Position numbers and translations under genes: made by a program
Notes under the pieces: generated by a model
Told to the model about the DNA's origin: nothing
The model's database searches: none
Seen by the model: the letters and a program-made list of their open reading frames with translations, nothing else
Origin: Hyphomicrobiales bacterium
GTDB lineage: Bacteria > Pseudomonadota > Alphaproteobacteria > Rhizobiales > Rhizobiaceae
Length of the DNA stretch: 64,000 nucleotides
Assembly: GCA_900467185.1 (NCBI GenBank)
Contig: UBPA01000018.1
Coordinates: 62,001-126,000 of the forward strand
Reading direction: 5' to 3'
Shown: positions 8,057 to 17,212 of the stretch, in pieces
How the letters are laid out: each line of letters opens with the position of its first letter
How positions within the stretch are numbered: the stretch's first letter is position 1

Positions 8057-10489
8057 TCAGCCGGCGATGCGGGAGAAATCGGCGACCGTGCCGGTGGCGG
8101 CGCGGATGCGGCCGAGCAGCGCGAGCCGGTTTGCCCGGATCGCCGGGTTCTCGTCATTGACGAGGACATCGGCGAAGAACCGGTCGATGGGCGCGCGCAG
8201 CGTCGAGAGCGCCTCCATGGCAGAGCGGAAATCTTCGCGTGAAACCGCTTCGGCGGCGTCCGATGTGGCGGTGCTGACGGCCGCGTAAAGCTCGCCTTCG
8301 GCCGGGAGGGTAAACAAGGCGGGATCGACGGCGTCGGTGATGACGGCGCCCTTCTTTTCCTCGGCCGCCAGAAGCTGCGTCGCACGCTTGGTGCCGGCGA
8401 GCAGGTTCAGCCCCTCCTGCGACGTCACGAACGCCGTCAGCGCCTCGACGCGCCGGGCGACCATCAGGAGGTCGTCGTTGGCGGAGGTGGCGTGCCCCTC
8501 ATCCGACCCTTCGGGCCACCTTCTCCCCGCCTGCGGGGAGAAGGACGCGGCACCCTCAGCGCTCTCCTCTCCTTCTCCCCGCAGGCGGGGAGAAGGTGCC
8601 CGGAGGGCGGATGAGAGGCCGGCCGCAAGCACGGCATCGATCAGGTCGTGACGGGCGCCGAGATCGCGGAGGTAGACCTTCAGGCGGTCATGGAAGAAGG
8701 AGAGGAGGTCGGATGACTCTTCAGCGCCAAATTTGAACGAATGAAGCGTCAAATCAACGCCCTCTTTCGCTTTTTCGATCACCTGAGATTTCCAATATGG
8801 CTTTAATTTCCTCAGAGGGCCACGAACCTCTATACCGCCTTTGCTTTGATCCTGAATCGTCGCAAGCGAATCTTGCAGCACGCGGGCCCCATGAGAAGCA
8901 AAGACCTGCAAAAGGCTCACACGGACCTTTCGCTCGAATATGATTCTCAGCACACCCAAAGCGTGGCGGCGCAGCTGGTAGGGGTCTTTGGAACCCGTTG
9001 GCTTCTCCTCAATAGCCCAGAAGCCGATAAGAGTGTCGAGTTTGTCGGCTAGGGCTAGAGTCGATGCAATTGCATCAGCCGGTACAGTATCGGTCGGGCC
9101 CTGGGGCTTGCGGTGTTCGGCAATCGCGGTGGCCACCGCGTCGTTCTCGCCCTGCAACAGCGCATATTTGCGGCCCATGATGCCCTGAAGTTCGGGGAAC
9201 TCGCCGACGGCTTCGGTGCGCAGGTCGGCTTTCGAAAGGACCACGGCGCGGTCGACCAGCTTGGGATCGGCACCGGTCACGGCGCAGAGGTCGGCGGCGA
9301 GGGCGCGGATGCGCTGCACCCGTTCGCCCTCGGTGCCGAGCTTGGCATGGAACGTCACGTTCAGCGCGTCGAGCTTCGCCATCCGCTGGTCGAGCGGCTT
9401 GGCGAGGTCGAGGCCGAATGTTTCGGCGGAGGTGCGGAGCGTCTCCAAGTCCGGCAAGTCGCGCTGGTCGCGCGTCCAGAAATGGCGGGCGTCGGAGAGG
9501 CGCGCGCGCACGACCTTGCCGTTGCCGTGCACGATCTCCTTGCCGCCGTCCTTCGCCTCGATGTTGGAAACGAGGATGAAGTGGTTGGAGAGGGTCTCCT
9601 CGCCCGGGCGGCGGGTGACGAAGCACTTCTGGTTGGTCTTGATGGTCAGGCGGATGATTTCGGAGGGAATCGAGAGGTCGCCCTCATCGAAGGTGCCCAT
9701 GAGCACGACCGGCCATTCGACGAGGCCCGCGACCTCTTCCAGCAGGCCTGCATCCTCGACCAGTTCCAGTCCGCTGGCAAAGGCGAGATTGCCGGCGTCG
9801 GCGGCGATGATCTCCTTGCGCCGTTCGGCGTCCAGCACGACCTTCGCCTTTTCGAGCTTCTCGATATAGTCGGCAAAGCGGCGGACCGTGATCGCCTCCG
9901 GCGCGTGGAAGCGGTGGCCATAGGTGACGTTGCCGGCAACGAGACCATCGACCTCGAAGGCGATGACCTGGGTTTCCTCGTTTTCCGGGCCGAAGGTGCA
10001 GACGATGGACTGCAGCGGGCGCACCCAGCGCAGCGCGCCGGGACGGGTGGAGGCGACGCCCGAGCGCATAGAGCGCGGCCAGGGGAAATTGCGGATGATG
10101 CCGGGCATGACGTCGGCGACGATCTCCTCGGCGGCGCGGCCGGGCTTCACCAGATGCGCGACGTAAAAATCACCCTTCTTCGGGTCGGAATGCACATGCG
10201 CCTCGCTGATGGAGGCAAGGCCCGCCGCGCGCAGAAAGCCTTCGATGGCCTTTTCGTTCGCGTCGGTGCGCGGGCCCTTCTTTTCCTCGCGCACATCGGC
10301 GGAACGGGCGGTGACGCCGCGAATGTCGAGCGTCAGGCGGCGCGGCGTCCAGTATTCGCGAGCGCCCTCATAGGTCAGGCCCGCCTCGACCATGGCGTCC
10401 GTCAACAGCTTCTTGAGGTCGCCGGCAGCCTTGCGCTGCATGCCGGCAGGGATTTCCTCGGAGCGGAGTTCAAGCAGAAGATCGGGCAT
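8057..10489 (-). CDS. glyS: Glycine-tRNA ligase beta subunit, enlarged
   Basis: Beta chain of the alpha2-beta2 bacterial GlyRS; with GlyQ it charges tRNA-Gly. The start [18 protein letters not shown] is typical. It is 810 residues long against roughly 690-700 usual. Two segments explain the excess. Residues about 620-668 are encoded by a RIME-like palindromic repeat (8495-8618) read in frame. Residues about 500-585 (8735-9090) use AT-richer, unlike-neighbour codons and include a stretch ([19 protein letters not shown] and on) that I do not recognise from other GlyS. Reading resumes in normal GlyS sequence ([19 protein letters not shown]) after the repeat, so the gene is probably functional. 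The partner glyQ is 4.7 kb upstream rather than adjacent. Confidence 0.93.
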   Translation of the reverse strand: MPDLLLELRSEEIPAGMQRKAAGDLKKLLTDAMVEAGLTYEGAREYWTPRRLTLDIRGVTARSADVREEKKGPRTDANEKAIEGFLRAAGLASISEAHVHSDPKKGDFYVAHLVKPGRAAEEIVADVMPGIIRNFPWPRSMRSGVASTRPGALRWVRPLQSIVCTFGPENEETQVIAFEVDGLVAGNVTYGHRFHAPEAITVRRFADYIEKLEKAKVVLDAERRKEIIAADAGNLAFASGLELVEDAGLLEEVAGLVEWPVVLMGTFDEGDLSIPSEIIRLTIKTNQKCFVTRRPGEETLSNHFILVSNIEAKDGGKEIVHGNGKVVRARLSDARHFWTRDQRDLPDLETLRTSAETFGLDLAKPLDQRMAKLDALNVTFHAKLGTEGERVQRIRALAADLCAVTGADPKLVDRAVVLSKADLRTEAVGEFPELQGIMGRKYALLQGENDAVATAIAEHRKPQGPTDTVPADAIASTLALADKLDTLIGFWAIEEKPTGSKDPYQLRRHALGVLRIIFERKVRVSLLQVFASHGARVLQDSLATIQDQSKGGIEVRGPLRKLKPYWKSQVIEKAKEGVDLTLHSFKFGAEESSDLLSFFHDRLKVYLRDLGARHDLIDAVLAAGLSSALRAPSPRLRGEGEESAEGAASFSPQAGRRWPEGSDEGHATSANDDLLMVARRVEALTAFVTSQEGLNLLAGTKRATQLLAAEEKKGAVITDAVDPALFTLPAEGELYAAVSTATSDAAEAVSREDFRSAMEALSTLRAPIDRFFADVLVNDENPAIRANRLALLGRIRAATGTVADFSRIAG
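8495..8618. repeat. RIME-like mosaic repeat inside glyS (copy A)
   Basis: Two palindromes of the CTTCTCCCCGCCTGCGGGGAGAAG type (8521-8545 and 8571-8596) are flanked by CCCCTCATCCG and GGATGAGAGG. The layout matches Rhizobium intergenic mosaic elements and the two other copies in this window (27582-27717, 54807-54944). Unlike those, it lies inside a coding frame and is translated. Confidence 0.85.
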
Positions 10490-10605
10490 GGCACTCAGAC
10501 TTTTCGGTAAAGCGAACGGATGCCCGTCGCCTTAGCAATCCCGCTGCGAAAAGTCACCATGATAGGCGCGGTTTGGCAGCGTTGTTTCCCGGCGAGGGCG
10601 CGTGT

Positions 10606-12603
10606 CTACCAGCCGCCGCCACCGCCACCGCCACCACCCCCGCCGGAAAAGCCGCCGCCGGAGGAAAAGCCGGAACTGGAGCTCTTGGGCGGTGGCGGAA
10701 GCGACGACTGCATGGCGCCCGCCATGGAGCCGGCAAAACCGCCCATGCGATCGCCGAAGCCGCCATAGCCGCCGGTGCCGGAATACCAGACCGGCGTATA
10801 GGCCGCCGCGCCCGCCGCAGCCGTGGCGAGCCAGGCGTCGAAGGTCTTCGACCACGGCTTTTCCACACCCAGCGCCACGGCATAGGGCAGCAGGGTTTCA
10901 TAATGTTTGGGCGACATGGTGGGCGCACCGGCCATGTTCATGCGCTCCTGCTCGGCCAGCGTCAGGTACTGCCGCAAGCCGGCGATGTGCGCCGACATCT
11001 TCGCGCCGACCGGGGTGGGCGCACCCATGAGGAACAGGAAGACGAGATTGACGAGCACGATGCCGCCGATGCCCGCGAGCAGCGGCAGCTGGTGCGTTTC
11101 CACCGCCTCGAAGGCGATGGAGGCGATGAGGCCGCCGAAGACGGTGACGCCGATGAAGCCGAGGACCGACACGGCGACGATGCCGGCAATGCGCCCGGCC
11201 AGGCTCGATTTGCGGCGGATGGAGCGGCCGAAGACGGCAATGAAGATGGCGACGAACACGGCGATGACCACGGGCACGATGACGATGGCGGCACCCGCAT
11301 CGTCGAGCGTTCCGAGCACGAGGATCGCCAGAATGAAGGCGACGGACAGCGCGATGCCGGCGATGATCGCGCCGATATTCGCCTTGTAATATTTGCCGCG
11401 ATGCTCGCTTTCCATCGCCTTGCGGAAGGCTTCGCCCGCCTTCTGGACGGCGGGGCCGTTCTCGCGGTCGATGACCAGCCGGCCACCGGCACTCTCGACG
11501 GCGCGCATCAGCGCGGCTTCGCCGGTGGGCAGCTTCTCGGTGGACGTCTTCTTGCCGGTGGCGGCGATGACGAGCGCCTTTTCGAGGTCTTCCAGCACGA
11601 CGCGGCCGGTGACGGCGAGGTTGAGGGCTGCGGCGGAAATCGCCGTCCAGCCGCCATCGGCAAAGCCGCGATTGTCGATGTAATTGACGAGCGCGGGCGA
11701 GGCATTTTCCGGCGGGTCCCATCGCGGCACGACGACACCGCCATCCGGATCGCGCCCGGCACGCCGCCAGATCCAGCCGTAATAGACGGCGACGACGAGG
11801 AGGCCGATGCCGGCCAGGATCGCGGCCATGTTCTCCTGCCACCACGCCGCCCGCAGCTGCGCCTCGCTCGGCGGCGCGATCACGCCCTTCTTCAGGCTCA
11901 TGACGATGGTCAGGCCCTCCTGCGCCCCGAGCGGTCGCGTGGTGCGGAACGTCGCGCCGTTGCCGGCGGGGGAGCCGCGCGCAAACTTGGCCTTAGAGCC
12001 GTAGACGCCCGTGAAGACGTCGAGCGCCTGCGGCCGCGCGCCGCCCGGCAGGAGCACGGTGGCGCTCGCCTCGTCGATGGGGAAGGCCCAGCCGGTTCCG
12101 GTGACGTTCCAGTAAAGCTCGTCGTGGTCTTCGAAAAAGCGAATCTGGCGGTCGGTCGTGTAGGTCAGCGCGAAGGTGTGGACGCCGTTCGACAGGAAGA
12201 CATCCTTGTCGCCGGTATAGATGCGGATGCCGCCGTCGATGTTTTCGGTGCGCGACGGCTCTGCTTCGCCATCGCGCTCGACGGAAACGAGCTGGAAGCC
12301 GACGCGGTGCGTGCGGCCATCGTCGTCGGTGAAGGTCAGCGGAAAATCACGATAGATGCCGCGCTTGATGAGGTCGCCCTCGGCGACGGCACGGATCGTC
12401 TCGGTTACGGTCAGGGTGCCGTCCGCGGCAACCTCGATCTGCGAATCATAGGAGAGAATCCGCTCTTCGGCCTGCGCGTGACCAGCGCTGACGCCGGCAA
12501 GGAGGACAAGAGCGGTGAGAACCGCGACCAGCCGCGATACAGCGCTCCTCTGCGCCGTCCATGTCCGCAAGCCCTGCCGGATCGTGTGCCGCGCGCGCTT
12601 CAT
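10606..12603 (-). CDS. DUF2207 membrane protein with Gly-rich tail
   Basis: 665 residues. A signal peptide or first helix ([19 protein letters not shown]) precedes a large extracytoplasmic DUF2207 domain ([45 protein letters not shown]). A TM helix near residue 255 ([20 protein letters not shown]) follows, then a cytoplasmic part, two or three more helices and a C-terminal tail of Ser/Gly ending in an 11-Gly run plus Trp. The start lies 4 bases after the aroA stop. DUF2207 proteins often neighbour LemA; here lemA is two genes upstream. Function unknown, envelope role likely. Confidence 0.85.
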   Translation of the reverse strand: MKRARHTIRQGLRTWTAQRSAVSRLVAVLTALVLLAGVSAGHAQAEERILSYDSQIEVAADGTLTVTETIRAVAEGDLIKRGIYRDFPLTFTDDDGRTHRVGFQLVSVERDGEAEPSRTENIDGGIRIYTGDKDVFLSNGVHTFALTYTTDRQIRFFEDHDELYWNVTGTGWAFPIDEASATVLLPGGARPQALDVFTGVYGSKAKFARGSPAGNGATFRTTRPLGAQEGLTIVMSLKKGVIAPPSEAQLRAAWWQENMAAILAGIGLLVVAVYYGWIWRRAGRDPDGGVVVPRWDPPENASPALVNYIDNRGFADGGWTAISAAALNLAVTGRVVLEDLEKALVIAATGKKTSTEKLPTGEAALMRAVESAGGRLVIDRENGPAVQKAGEAFRKAMESEHRGKYYKANIGAIIAGIALSVAFILAILVLGTLDDAGAAIVIVPVVIAVFVAIFIAVFGRSIRRKSSLAGRIAGIVAVSVLGFIGVTVFGGLIASIAFEAVETHQLPLLAGIGGIVLVNLVFLFLMGAPTPVGAKMSAHIAGLRQYLTLAEQERMNMAGAPTMSPKHYETLLPYAVALGVEKPWSKTFDAWLATAAAGAAAYTPVWYSGTGGYGGFGDRMGGFAGSMAGAMQSSLPPPPKSSSSGFSSGGGFSGGGGGGGGGGGW

Positions 12604-12607
12604 GGGG

Positions 12608-13909
12608 TCACGCCGACCGGACGGTCATATCGACGCCGAGCGAAGCAAGCGCATCCCAGTAGTCCGGATAGGTCTTGCCGACGCAATCCGGATCGAGAAT
12701 GGCGATGCCGCCGATCTTCAGGCCCGCCAGCGCGAAGCTCATGGCGATGCGGTGATCGGCGAAGGTATCGATCTCGGCGGGCAGGGTCTGGCCGGCAAGG
12801 CCGGGATCGGAGGCCACCAGCAGGTCGTCGCCCTCCTCCGTGGCGAGCCCGGCGCGGATGTTCGTCAGGCCGAGCGAGAGCGCGCGCACGCGGTCGCATT
12901 CCTTGACGCGCAGATTGGCGATGCCGGTGAAGCGCACCGGCGTCTCGTTGAAGGCGGCGAGCACGGCGAGCGTCGGCACGGCATCCTGCATCTGCGATCC
13001 GTCGATGACGGCGGGGAGATGCGGAAATTGCGCGATGACATCGTGTGCGCGGGCATCCGGCTGCGAGAAGTCTGCCGTGGGGACGCCCAGATCGATGCGG
13101 CCGCCGGTCAGCTTTTCCATCGCCCAGAGATAGGTGGCGGCCGACGCGTCGGGCTCGATGCGGAAGTCGGTCGCGGTGTAGCCGGTCGGCCAGATCCGCC
13201 AGACGGAGGACGAGGCCTGCTCGACGCGGGCGCCGAAGGCGCGCATGGCGGCAAGCGTCAGGTCGATATAGCCGCGTGCACCGATCTCGTCGCCGGCCAG
13301 CACGATTTCGAGCGGCTCGACGGTTTCATCGGAGGACGCAGCACCGGCCGCGGCCATCAGCAATGCGGAAACATACTGGCTGGAGAGGCCGGCATCGATC
13401 TCGACGCGGCGGCCCGGAATGCGGCCCGTGCCCGTGACGGTGACGGGCGGGCAGCCGGTGTCGGCGGAGAGCACGACGCCGAGAGAGCGCAGCGCTTCCA
13501 CCAGCGGCGCGATCGGCCGCTTGCGCATGTGCGGGTCGCCATCCACGACCACGGTGCCATCGACGAGGGCGGCGGCCGCCGTGAGGAAGCGGGTCGCCGT
13601 GCCGGCATTGCCGAGGAAAAGCGGTTCGGAGGGCGCCGTCAGCCGGCCCGTGCCGGTGACGACGAAGGTGGTGGGATCGGGCTCGCGCACCTCGACGCCC
13701 ATGGCGCGCAGAGCCTCGGCCATATAGCGCGTATCGTCGCTGCGCAGCGCACCCGTCAACCGGCTGGTGCCGTTGGCAAGGCCCGCGAGCAGCAGCGCGC
13801 GGTTGGTGATCGACTTCGAGCCGGGCGGGCTGACGGCACCCTCAAGCGGGTGCGACGGCGGCGTGATGGTCACGGATTTCTGAAGGGCGGTCTTCTGGGC
13901 AGGGATCAT
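12608..13909 (-). CDS. aroA: 3-phosphoshikimate 1-carboxyvinyltransferase (class-I-like EPSP synthase)
   Basis: 433 residues. Transfers enolpyruvate from PEP to shikimate-3-phosphate. Active-site residues of the E. coli enzyme are present: [34 protein letters not shown], the catalytic Asp in [23 protein letters not shown] and [10 protein letters not shown]. The PGSKS form is unlike the PGDKSISHR of the Agrobacterium CP4-type enzyme. The residue matching Pro101 of E. coli is Phe. It sits between lemA (32 bases upstream) and a DUF2207 gene (4 bases downstream), not with cmk-rpsA where rhizobial aroA usually lies, so it may be a second copy. The ATG at 13909 is chosen from family length. Confidence 0.92.
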   Translation of the reverse strand: MIPAQKTALQKSVTITPPSHPLEGAVSPPGSKSITNRALLLAGLANGTSRLTGALRSDDTRYMAEALRAMGVEVREPDPTTFVVTGTGRLTAPSEPLFLGNAGTATRFLTAAAALVDGTVVVDGDPHMRKRPIAPLVEALRSLGVVLSADTGCPPVTVTGTGRIPGRRVEIDAGLSSQYVSALLMAAAGAASSDETVEPLEIVLAGDEIGARGYIDLTLAAMRAFGARVEQASSSVWRIWPTGYTATDFRIEPDASAATYLWAMEKLTGGRIDLGVPTADFSQPDARAHDVIAQFPHLPAVIDGSQMQDAVPTLAVLAAFNETPVRFTGIANLRVKECDRVRALSLGLTNIRAGLATEEGDDLLVASDPGLAGQTLPAEIDTFADHRIAMSFALAGLKIGGIAILDPDCVGKTYPDYWDALASLGVDMTVRSA

Positions 13910-13941
13910 GCGACTGTCTCTTGTGAACGTTGCGGCGCGGC

Positions 13942-14493
13942 TCAGAACTTGATCGTGGGAACGGCGCGGTCGGCCTCGCTGGTGATCTCGAAATAGGGCG
14001 CCTTGGAAAAGCCGAGCGGACCGGCGACGAGGTTCGACGGAAAACTCTCGACCTTGACGTTGAGGTCGCGCGCGGCACCGTTGTAGTAGCGGCGCGACAT
14101 CTGGATTTCGTCTTCGGTACCTTCGATCGACGCCTGCAGTTCGGAAAAATTCTGGTTGGCCTTGAGATCGGGATAGGCTTCCGCCAGGGCGAACAGCTTG
14201 CCGAGCGCCTGGCCGAGCATGCCTTCCGCCTGCGCGCGGCCTGCGACATCGCCGGCAGGCACGGCCTGGGCGCGGTTGCGCAGATCGACGATCTCTTCCA
14301 GCGTGCCACGCTCGTGCGCCGCATAGCCCTTGACGGTTTCGAGCAGGTTGGGGATCAGGTCGGCGCGGCGTTTCAGCTGCACGTCGATGCCGGACCACGC
14401 CTCTTCCTTGACGTTCCGCGCCTTGACCAGCCCGTTATAGACAAGGACGAGATAGCCGGCGACGACGGCCAGAATGACGAGACCTGCGATCAT
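13942..14493 (-). CDS. lemA: LemA family protein
   Basis: 183 residues. An N-terminal membrane anchor (VILAVVAGYLVLVYNGLV) is followed by the alpha-helical LemA domain: YNGLVKARNVKEEAWSGID, QLKRRADLIPNLLETVKGYA and RRYYNGAARDLNVKVESFPS are the hallmark segments. Length and layout match the family throughout. LemA proteins are membrane-tethered with the helical domain mostly outside the cytoplasm; molecular function is unsettled. First gene of an apparent lemA-aroA-DUF2207 unit on the minus strand. Confidence 0.92.
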   Translation of the reverse strand: MIAGLVILAVVAGYLVLVYNGLVKARNVKEEAWSGIDVQLKRRADLIPNLLETVKGYAAHERGTLEEIVDLRNRAQAVPAGDVAGRAQAEGMLGQALGKLFALAEAYPDLKANQNFSELQASIEGTEDEIQMSRRYYNGAARDLNVKVESFPSNLVAGPLGFSKAPYFEITSEADRAVPTIKF

Positions 14494-14997
14494 TTTCTCT
14501 CTCCCCAGATGCCGCGCATCTCACTGCGCGCGACGAAATACACGGAACACGCCAGCCTGCGCGCGGGCGGCAGGCCAAGCCGGACCTTACGCCCTGCCGG
14601 CCCGCATCTCCATAGCGTGCTTTTACCCCGCTGCCCACTGCCTTGCAGGCCGGTACATGGCTCCCGAAGGCGCGTTTCACCGGAAATGACGGGCGATTTG
14701 TCAGGATTGGCGTCAGCCTCGATCCGGCTTACCCTGCCATGATGGATCTCACGATGACGACGCACCTGCCGATCCCACGGCGCGCGGCATCGTCCGATTT
14801 CCAACGCCGGAGCCGGCGGGACACCTTGAGGGAGGAGACCCGCGTTTCCGGCATCGTCCGACGCTGCAGCGTGTTCGTGCTGCCGGGTGTCATGGATGCC
14901 TCGCCCCGGCGATGCATCGGCACCGACCTGTCGGCAATGACGGCCTGACAAACCTCATTCGGAAGCTCAGGCTTCCCCCAAAAAGGATACCGTGATC
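14494..14997. other. Intergenic region, no convincing gene
   Basis: 504 bases between lemA (minus) and a tiny plus-strand ORF. A plus-strand frame from 14740 (about 69 codons, Arg/Ser-rich) and minus-strand frames exist but lack recognisable domains or good RBS. A short hairpin GAAGC-TCAG-GCTTC lies near 14962-14975. The lemA promoter should be here. Confidence 0.4.
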
Positions 14998-15156
14998 ATG
15001 ACACTTCTTGCCGTCATCGCCCTGTCCGCCGTGATGCTCACCGGCATCAGCCACCTCGTCGCGCTGCGGGGCGAGCGCAATCGCTTCACGCCGCGCATGC
15101 TCGACAGCGCGCCGCTCAACATTCACCGCCCCCTCCAGCGTCACTGGCACGGCTGA
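14998..15156 (+). CDS. Small single-helix membrane protein
   Basis: 52 residues: a hydrophobic helix (LLAVIALSAVMLTGISHLVAL) and a basic tail rich in Arg/His (RGERNRF, RPLQRHWHG). AAAAAGGATACC precedes a GTG at 14992 and the ATG at 14998, both in frame; either could start. It ends 4 bases from the 3' end of the convergent glyQ. The clean RBS and TM helix support a real small protein, but with no recognised family. Confidence 0.5.
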   Translation: MTLLAVIALSAVMLTGISHLVALRGERNRFTPRMLDSAPLNIHRPLQRHWHG

Positions 15157-15160
15157 GGGT

Positions 15161-16117
15161 TCAGGCGGCGGCGGCCGAAAGGTTGATGCCGCCGGCATCG
15201 GTCATCAGGAAGGCTTCGCCGCAGGCCTTGGCCAGCGTGCGCACCCGCAGAATGTAGCTCTGCCGCTCGGTTACCGAAATGACGCCGCGGGCATCGAGCA
15301 GGTTGAAGACGTGGCTCGCCTTGATGCACTGGTCGTAGGCCGGAAACACGCATTTGTGCAAAGCGCGGTTGTCGGTGTCGCCCGGTGCGCCGGCCTTCAG
15401 CAAGGCCAGGCATTCGGCTTCCGCGTCGATGAAGTGCTGATGCAGCATCGCGGTGTTGGCATATTCGAAATTGTGCCGCGAATATTCCTGCTCGGCCTGC
15501 AGGAAGACGTCGCCATAGCTGATCTTCTCGGCACCCTCGCGGCCGTTGAAGTTGAGGTCGTAGACATTGTCGACGCCCTGGACATACATGGCCAGCCGCT
15601 CAAGGCCGTAGGTCAGCTCGCCGGACACGGGCGAGCATTCGATGCCGCAGACCTGCTGGAAATAGGTGAACTGCGACACCTCCATGCCGTCGCACCAGCA
15701 CTCCCAGCCGAGCCCCCAGGCGCCGAGCGTCGGGCTTTCCCAGTCGTCCTCGACGAAGCGGATGTCGTGCAGCAGCGGATCGAGGCCGATGGCGGCGAGC
15801 GAGCCGAGATAGAGTTCCTGCAGGTTCGACGGGTTCGGCTTCAGGATGACCTGATACTGGTAGTAATGCTGCAGCCGGTTCGGGTTCTCGCCATAGCGCC
15901 CGTCGGTCGGCCGGCGCGAGGGCTGCACATAGGCGGCCCGCCAGGGTTTCGGGCCCAGCGCCCGCAGCGTCGTCGCCGGATGAAACGTGCCCGCGCCCAC
16001 TTCCATGTCGTAGGGCTGCAGCACGGCGCAACCCTTGTCGGCCCAATAGGCGTGCAGGGTCAGGATCAGGGCCTGGAACGAGCGCTTCGGGTTCATGTGG
16101 TCGGGCAGGTCGGTCAT
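15161..16117 (-). CDS. glyQ: Glycine-tRNA ligase alpha subunit
   Basis: 318 residues, normal length. Catalytic class II chain of the tetrameric GlyRS. Family landmarks: [88 protein letters not shown] and [20 protein letters not shown]. The partner beta gene is on the same strand but separated by lemA, aroA and DUF2207. The parDE pair lies immediately upstream on the other strand. Confidence 0.97.
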   Translation of the reverse strand: MTDLPDHMNPKRSFQALILTLHAYWADKGCAVLQPYDMEVGAGTFHPATTLRALGPKPWRAAYVQPSRRPTDGRYGENPNRLQHYYQYQVILKPNPSNLQELYLGSLAAIGLDPLLHDIRFVEDDWESPTLGAWGLGWECWCDGMEVSQFTYFQQVCGIECSPVSGELTYGLERLAMYVQGVDNVYDLNFNGREGAEKISYGDVFLQAEQEYSRHNFEYANTAMLHQHFIDAEAECLALLKAGAPGDTDNRALHKCVFPAYDQCIKASHVFNLLDARGVISVTERQSYILRVRTLAKACGEAFLMTDAGGINLSAAAA

Positions 16118-16228
16118 GGCAGATCAATCGCTGGTGACGGTAAGATGAGACCGGACGAGTGCCACGGGTGACGACAGGGGTCAATGTTTAAGGTATGTTG
16201 GCCCGCGGGATTTGCGATGGAGACGCCG

Positions 16229-16507
16229 ATGAATGTCAAGACTACCGTCAGCCTGCCGGACCATGTGCTGCACTATGCCGAGCGGCTGGTGGAGGAAGGC
16301 CGCTATCCCTCGCTCGACAGCGTGCTGGTCGCGAGCATCGAGGACATGATGCGGAGCCATGAAAATGTCGCGGACGATCCGTTGACCGGCATGGCCGACG
16401 AACTGCACCGCCGGATGGCGTTGCCGCGGGACCAGTGGATAGCAATGGATGAAGATGATCTCTTCGATCGCGTGCGCGAACGCCTTGCTGCCCGTTCGCG
16501 AGGATGA
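16229..16507 (+). CDS. ParD-like antitoxin (ribbon-helix-helix)
   Basis: 92 residues. The N-terminus KTTVSLPDHVLHYAERLV is a ribbon-helix-helix strand-helix; YPSLDSVLVASIEDMMRS follows as helix 2, then an acidic C-terminal tail suited to cover a toxin. I chose the ATG at 16229 because GGAG is 6 bases upstream; in-frame starts at 16184 and 16217 are less well placed. Its stop overlaps the toxin ATG (ATGA). Expected to bind its own promoter and repress the operon. Confidence 0.82.
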   Translation: MNVKTTVSLPDHVLHYAERLVEEGRYPSLDSVLVASIEDMMRSHENVADDPLTGMADELHRRMALPRDQWIAMDEDDLFDRVRERLAARSRG

Positions 16508-16836
16508 CGGGCCGGTATAGCATCCTCTACCTGCCGGAAGCCGTGCGGGAACTCATCGATATCCATGACATGATTGCAGCTTATGCCGGGGTCCAGATCG
16601 CAGGACACAAGCTCGCCGACATCGAGGCGGTCACGAAGAGCCTTGCGGAGATGCCCTACAAGGCTCCGATCCGTGACGGCTTCCCCTCCGGGTTACGCAC
16701 CATTCCCGCCGGACAGAAAGCCGTCATCTGCTTTATTGTGGACGAGGAAGAACGGACCGTCCAGATCGTCGCCATCAGCTATGCGGGATCGGACTGGATG
16801 TCGAAGGCCAGAGACCGGTTAGAGCCTTTCGAGTAG
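16504..16836 (+). CDS. ParE/RelE-superfamily toxin
   Basis: 110 residues, normal for the family. It begins YSILYLPEAVRELIDIHDMI, has the conserved GLRTIPAGQKAVICFIVDEE core strands (Arg in GLR, Tyr/Phe strand) and the terminal VQIVAISYAGSDW. ParE members poison DNA gyrase; RelE members cleave mRNA; the sequence alone favours ParE because of the paired ParD-like antitoxin. The 4-base overlap with the antitoxin implies coupled translation. The pair is inserted in an otherwise minus-strand housekeeping block. Confidence 0.82.
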   Translation: MTGRYSILYLPEAVRELIDIHDMIAAYAGVQIAGHKLADIEAVTKSLAEMPYKAPIRDGFPSGLRTIPAGQKAVICFIVDEEERTVQIVAISYAGSDWMSKARDRLEPFE

Positions 16837-16986
16837 ACACAGGTTCACCGGAAAGGCTCCGGGCTACTGTTTGCCGAATTGTCCAATGCCGACGTGATTC
16901 CGCTCCGGCTGGAGACGCTTTATAGCTGGTGGGCGAAGACGACATCCCTGCGTATAGCCTTCAAAACGTCATCACGCTCAATTGCA

Positions 16987-17172
16987 TCAATCCTGCTTGA
17001 GCCGATATTCCCCCGTCGCCGGGTCCTTTACCAGCGTGCCCTGCGACCCGGTCTGCTGCTGCTTGCGGACGCGTTCGCGCTGGCGGGCGAGGCGTTCGGC
17101 GTCGAGCACGAACTTGCGGTAGCCGAACCAGGCGATGGCGGCGACGATCAGGAAGAGGATGAGTTGCGGCAT
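16987..17172 (-). CDS. Small membrane-anchored protein downstream of sppA
   Basis: 61 residues. One N-terminal helix (LILFLIVAAIAWFGYRKFVL) is followed by a charged helical stretch (DAERLARQRERVRKQQQ) and a C-terminal TLVKDPATGEYRLKQD. The last segment (xLVxDPxTGxYR) is a short motif seen in small alphaproteobacterial proteins of unknown function. It lies 40 bases after the sppA stop on the same strand, probably in one transcript. Confidence 0.7.
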   Translation of the reverse strand: MPQLILFLIVAAIAWFGYRKFVLDAERLARQRERVRKQQQTGSQGTLVKDPATGEYRLKQD

Positions 17173-17212
17173 CTTGGGTTCCAGCGGGAGACGGGGCGCG
17201 ACCTTGTTGCTT

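Noticed and set aside
8495-8618. Repeated palindromes considered as a CRISPR array
   Set aside because: Only two palindromes per element, unequal centres and no regular spacers; RIME-like borders explain them.
10573-12906. 777-codon plus-strand open frame opposite DUF2207
   Set aside because: Antisense shadow; the minus strand encodes a signal peptide, conserved DUF2207 motifs and membrane helices.
13909-14398. Longer aroA start upstream of 13909
   Set aside because: The extra frame overlaps lemA on the same strand and encodes Arg-rich sequence unlike AroA.
14643-14948. Plus-strand frame of about 100 codons between lemA and the small ORF
   Set aside because: Arg/Ser-rich, no RBS at likely starts, no recognisable domain.
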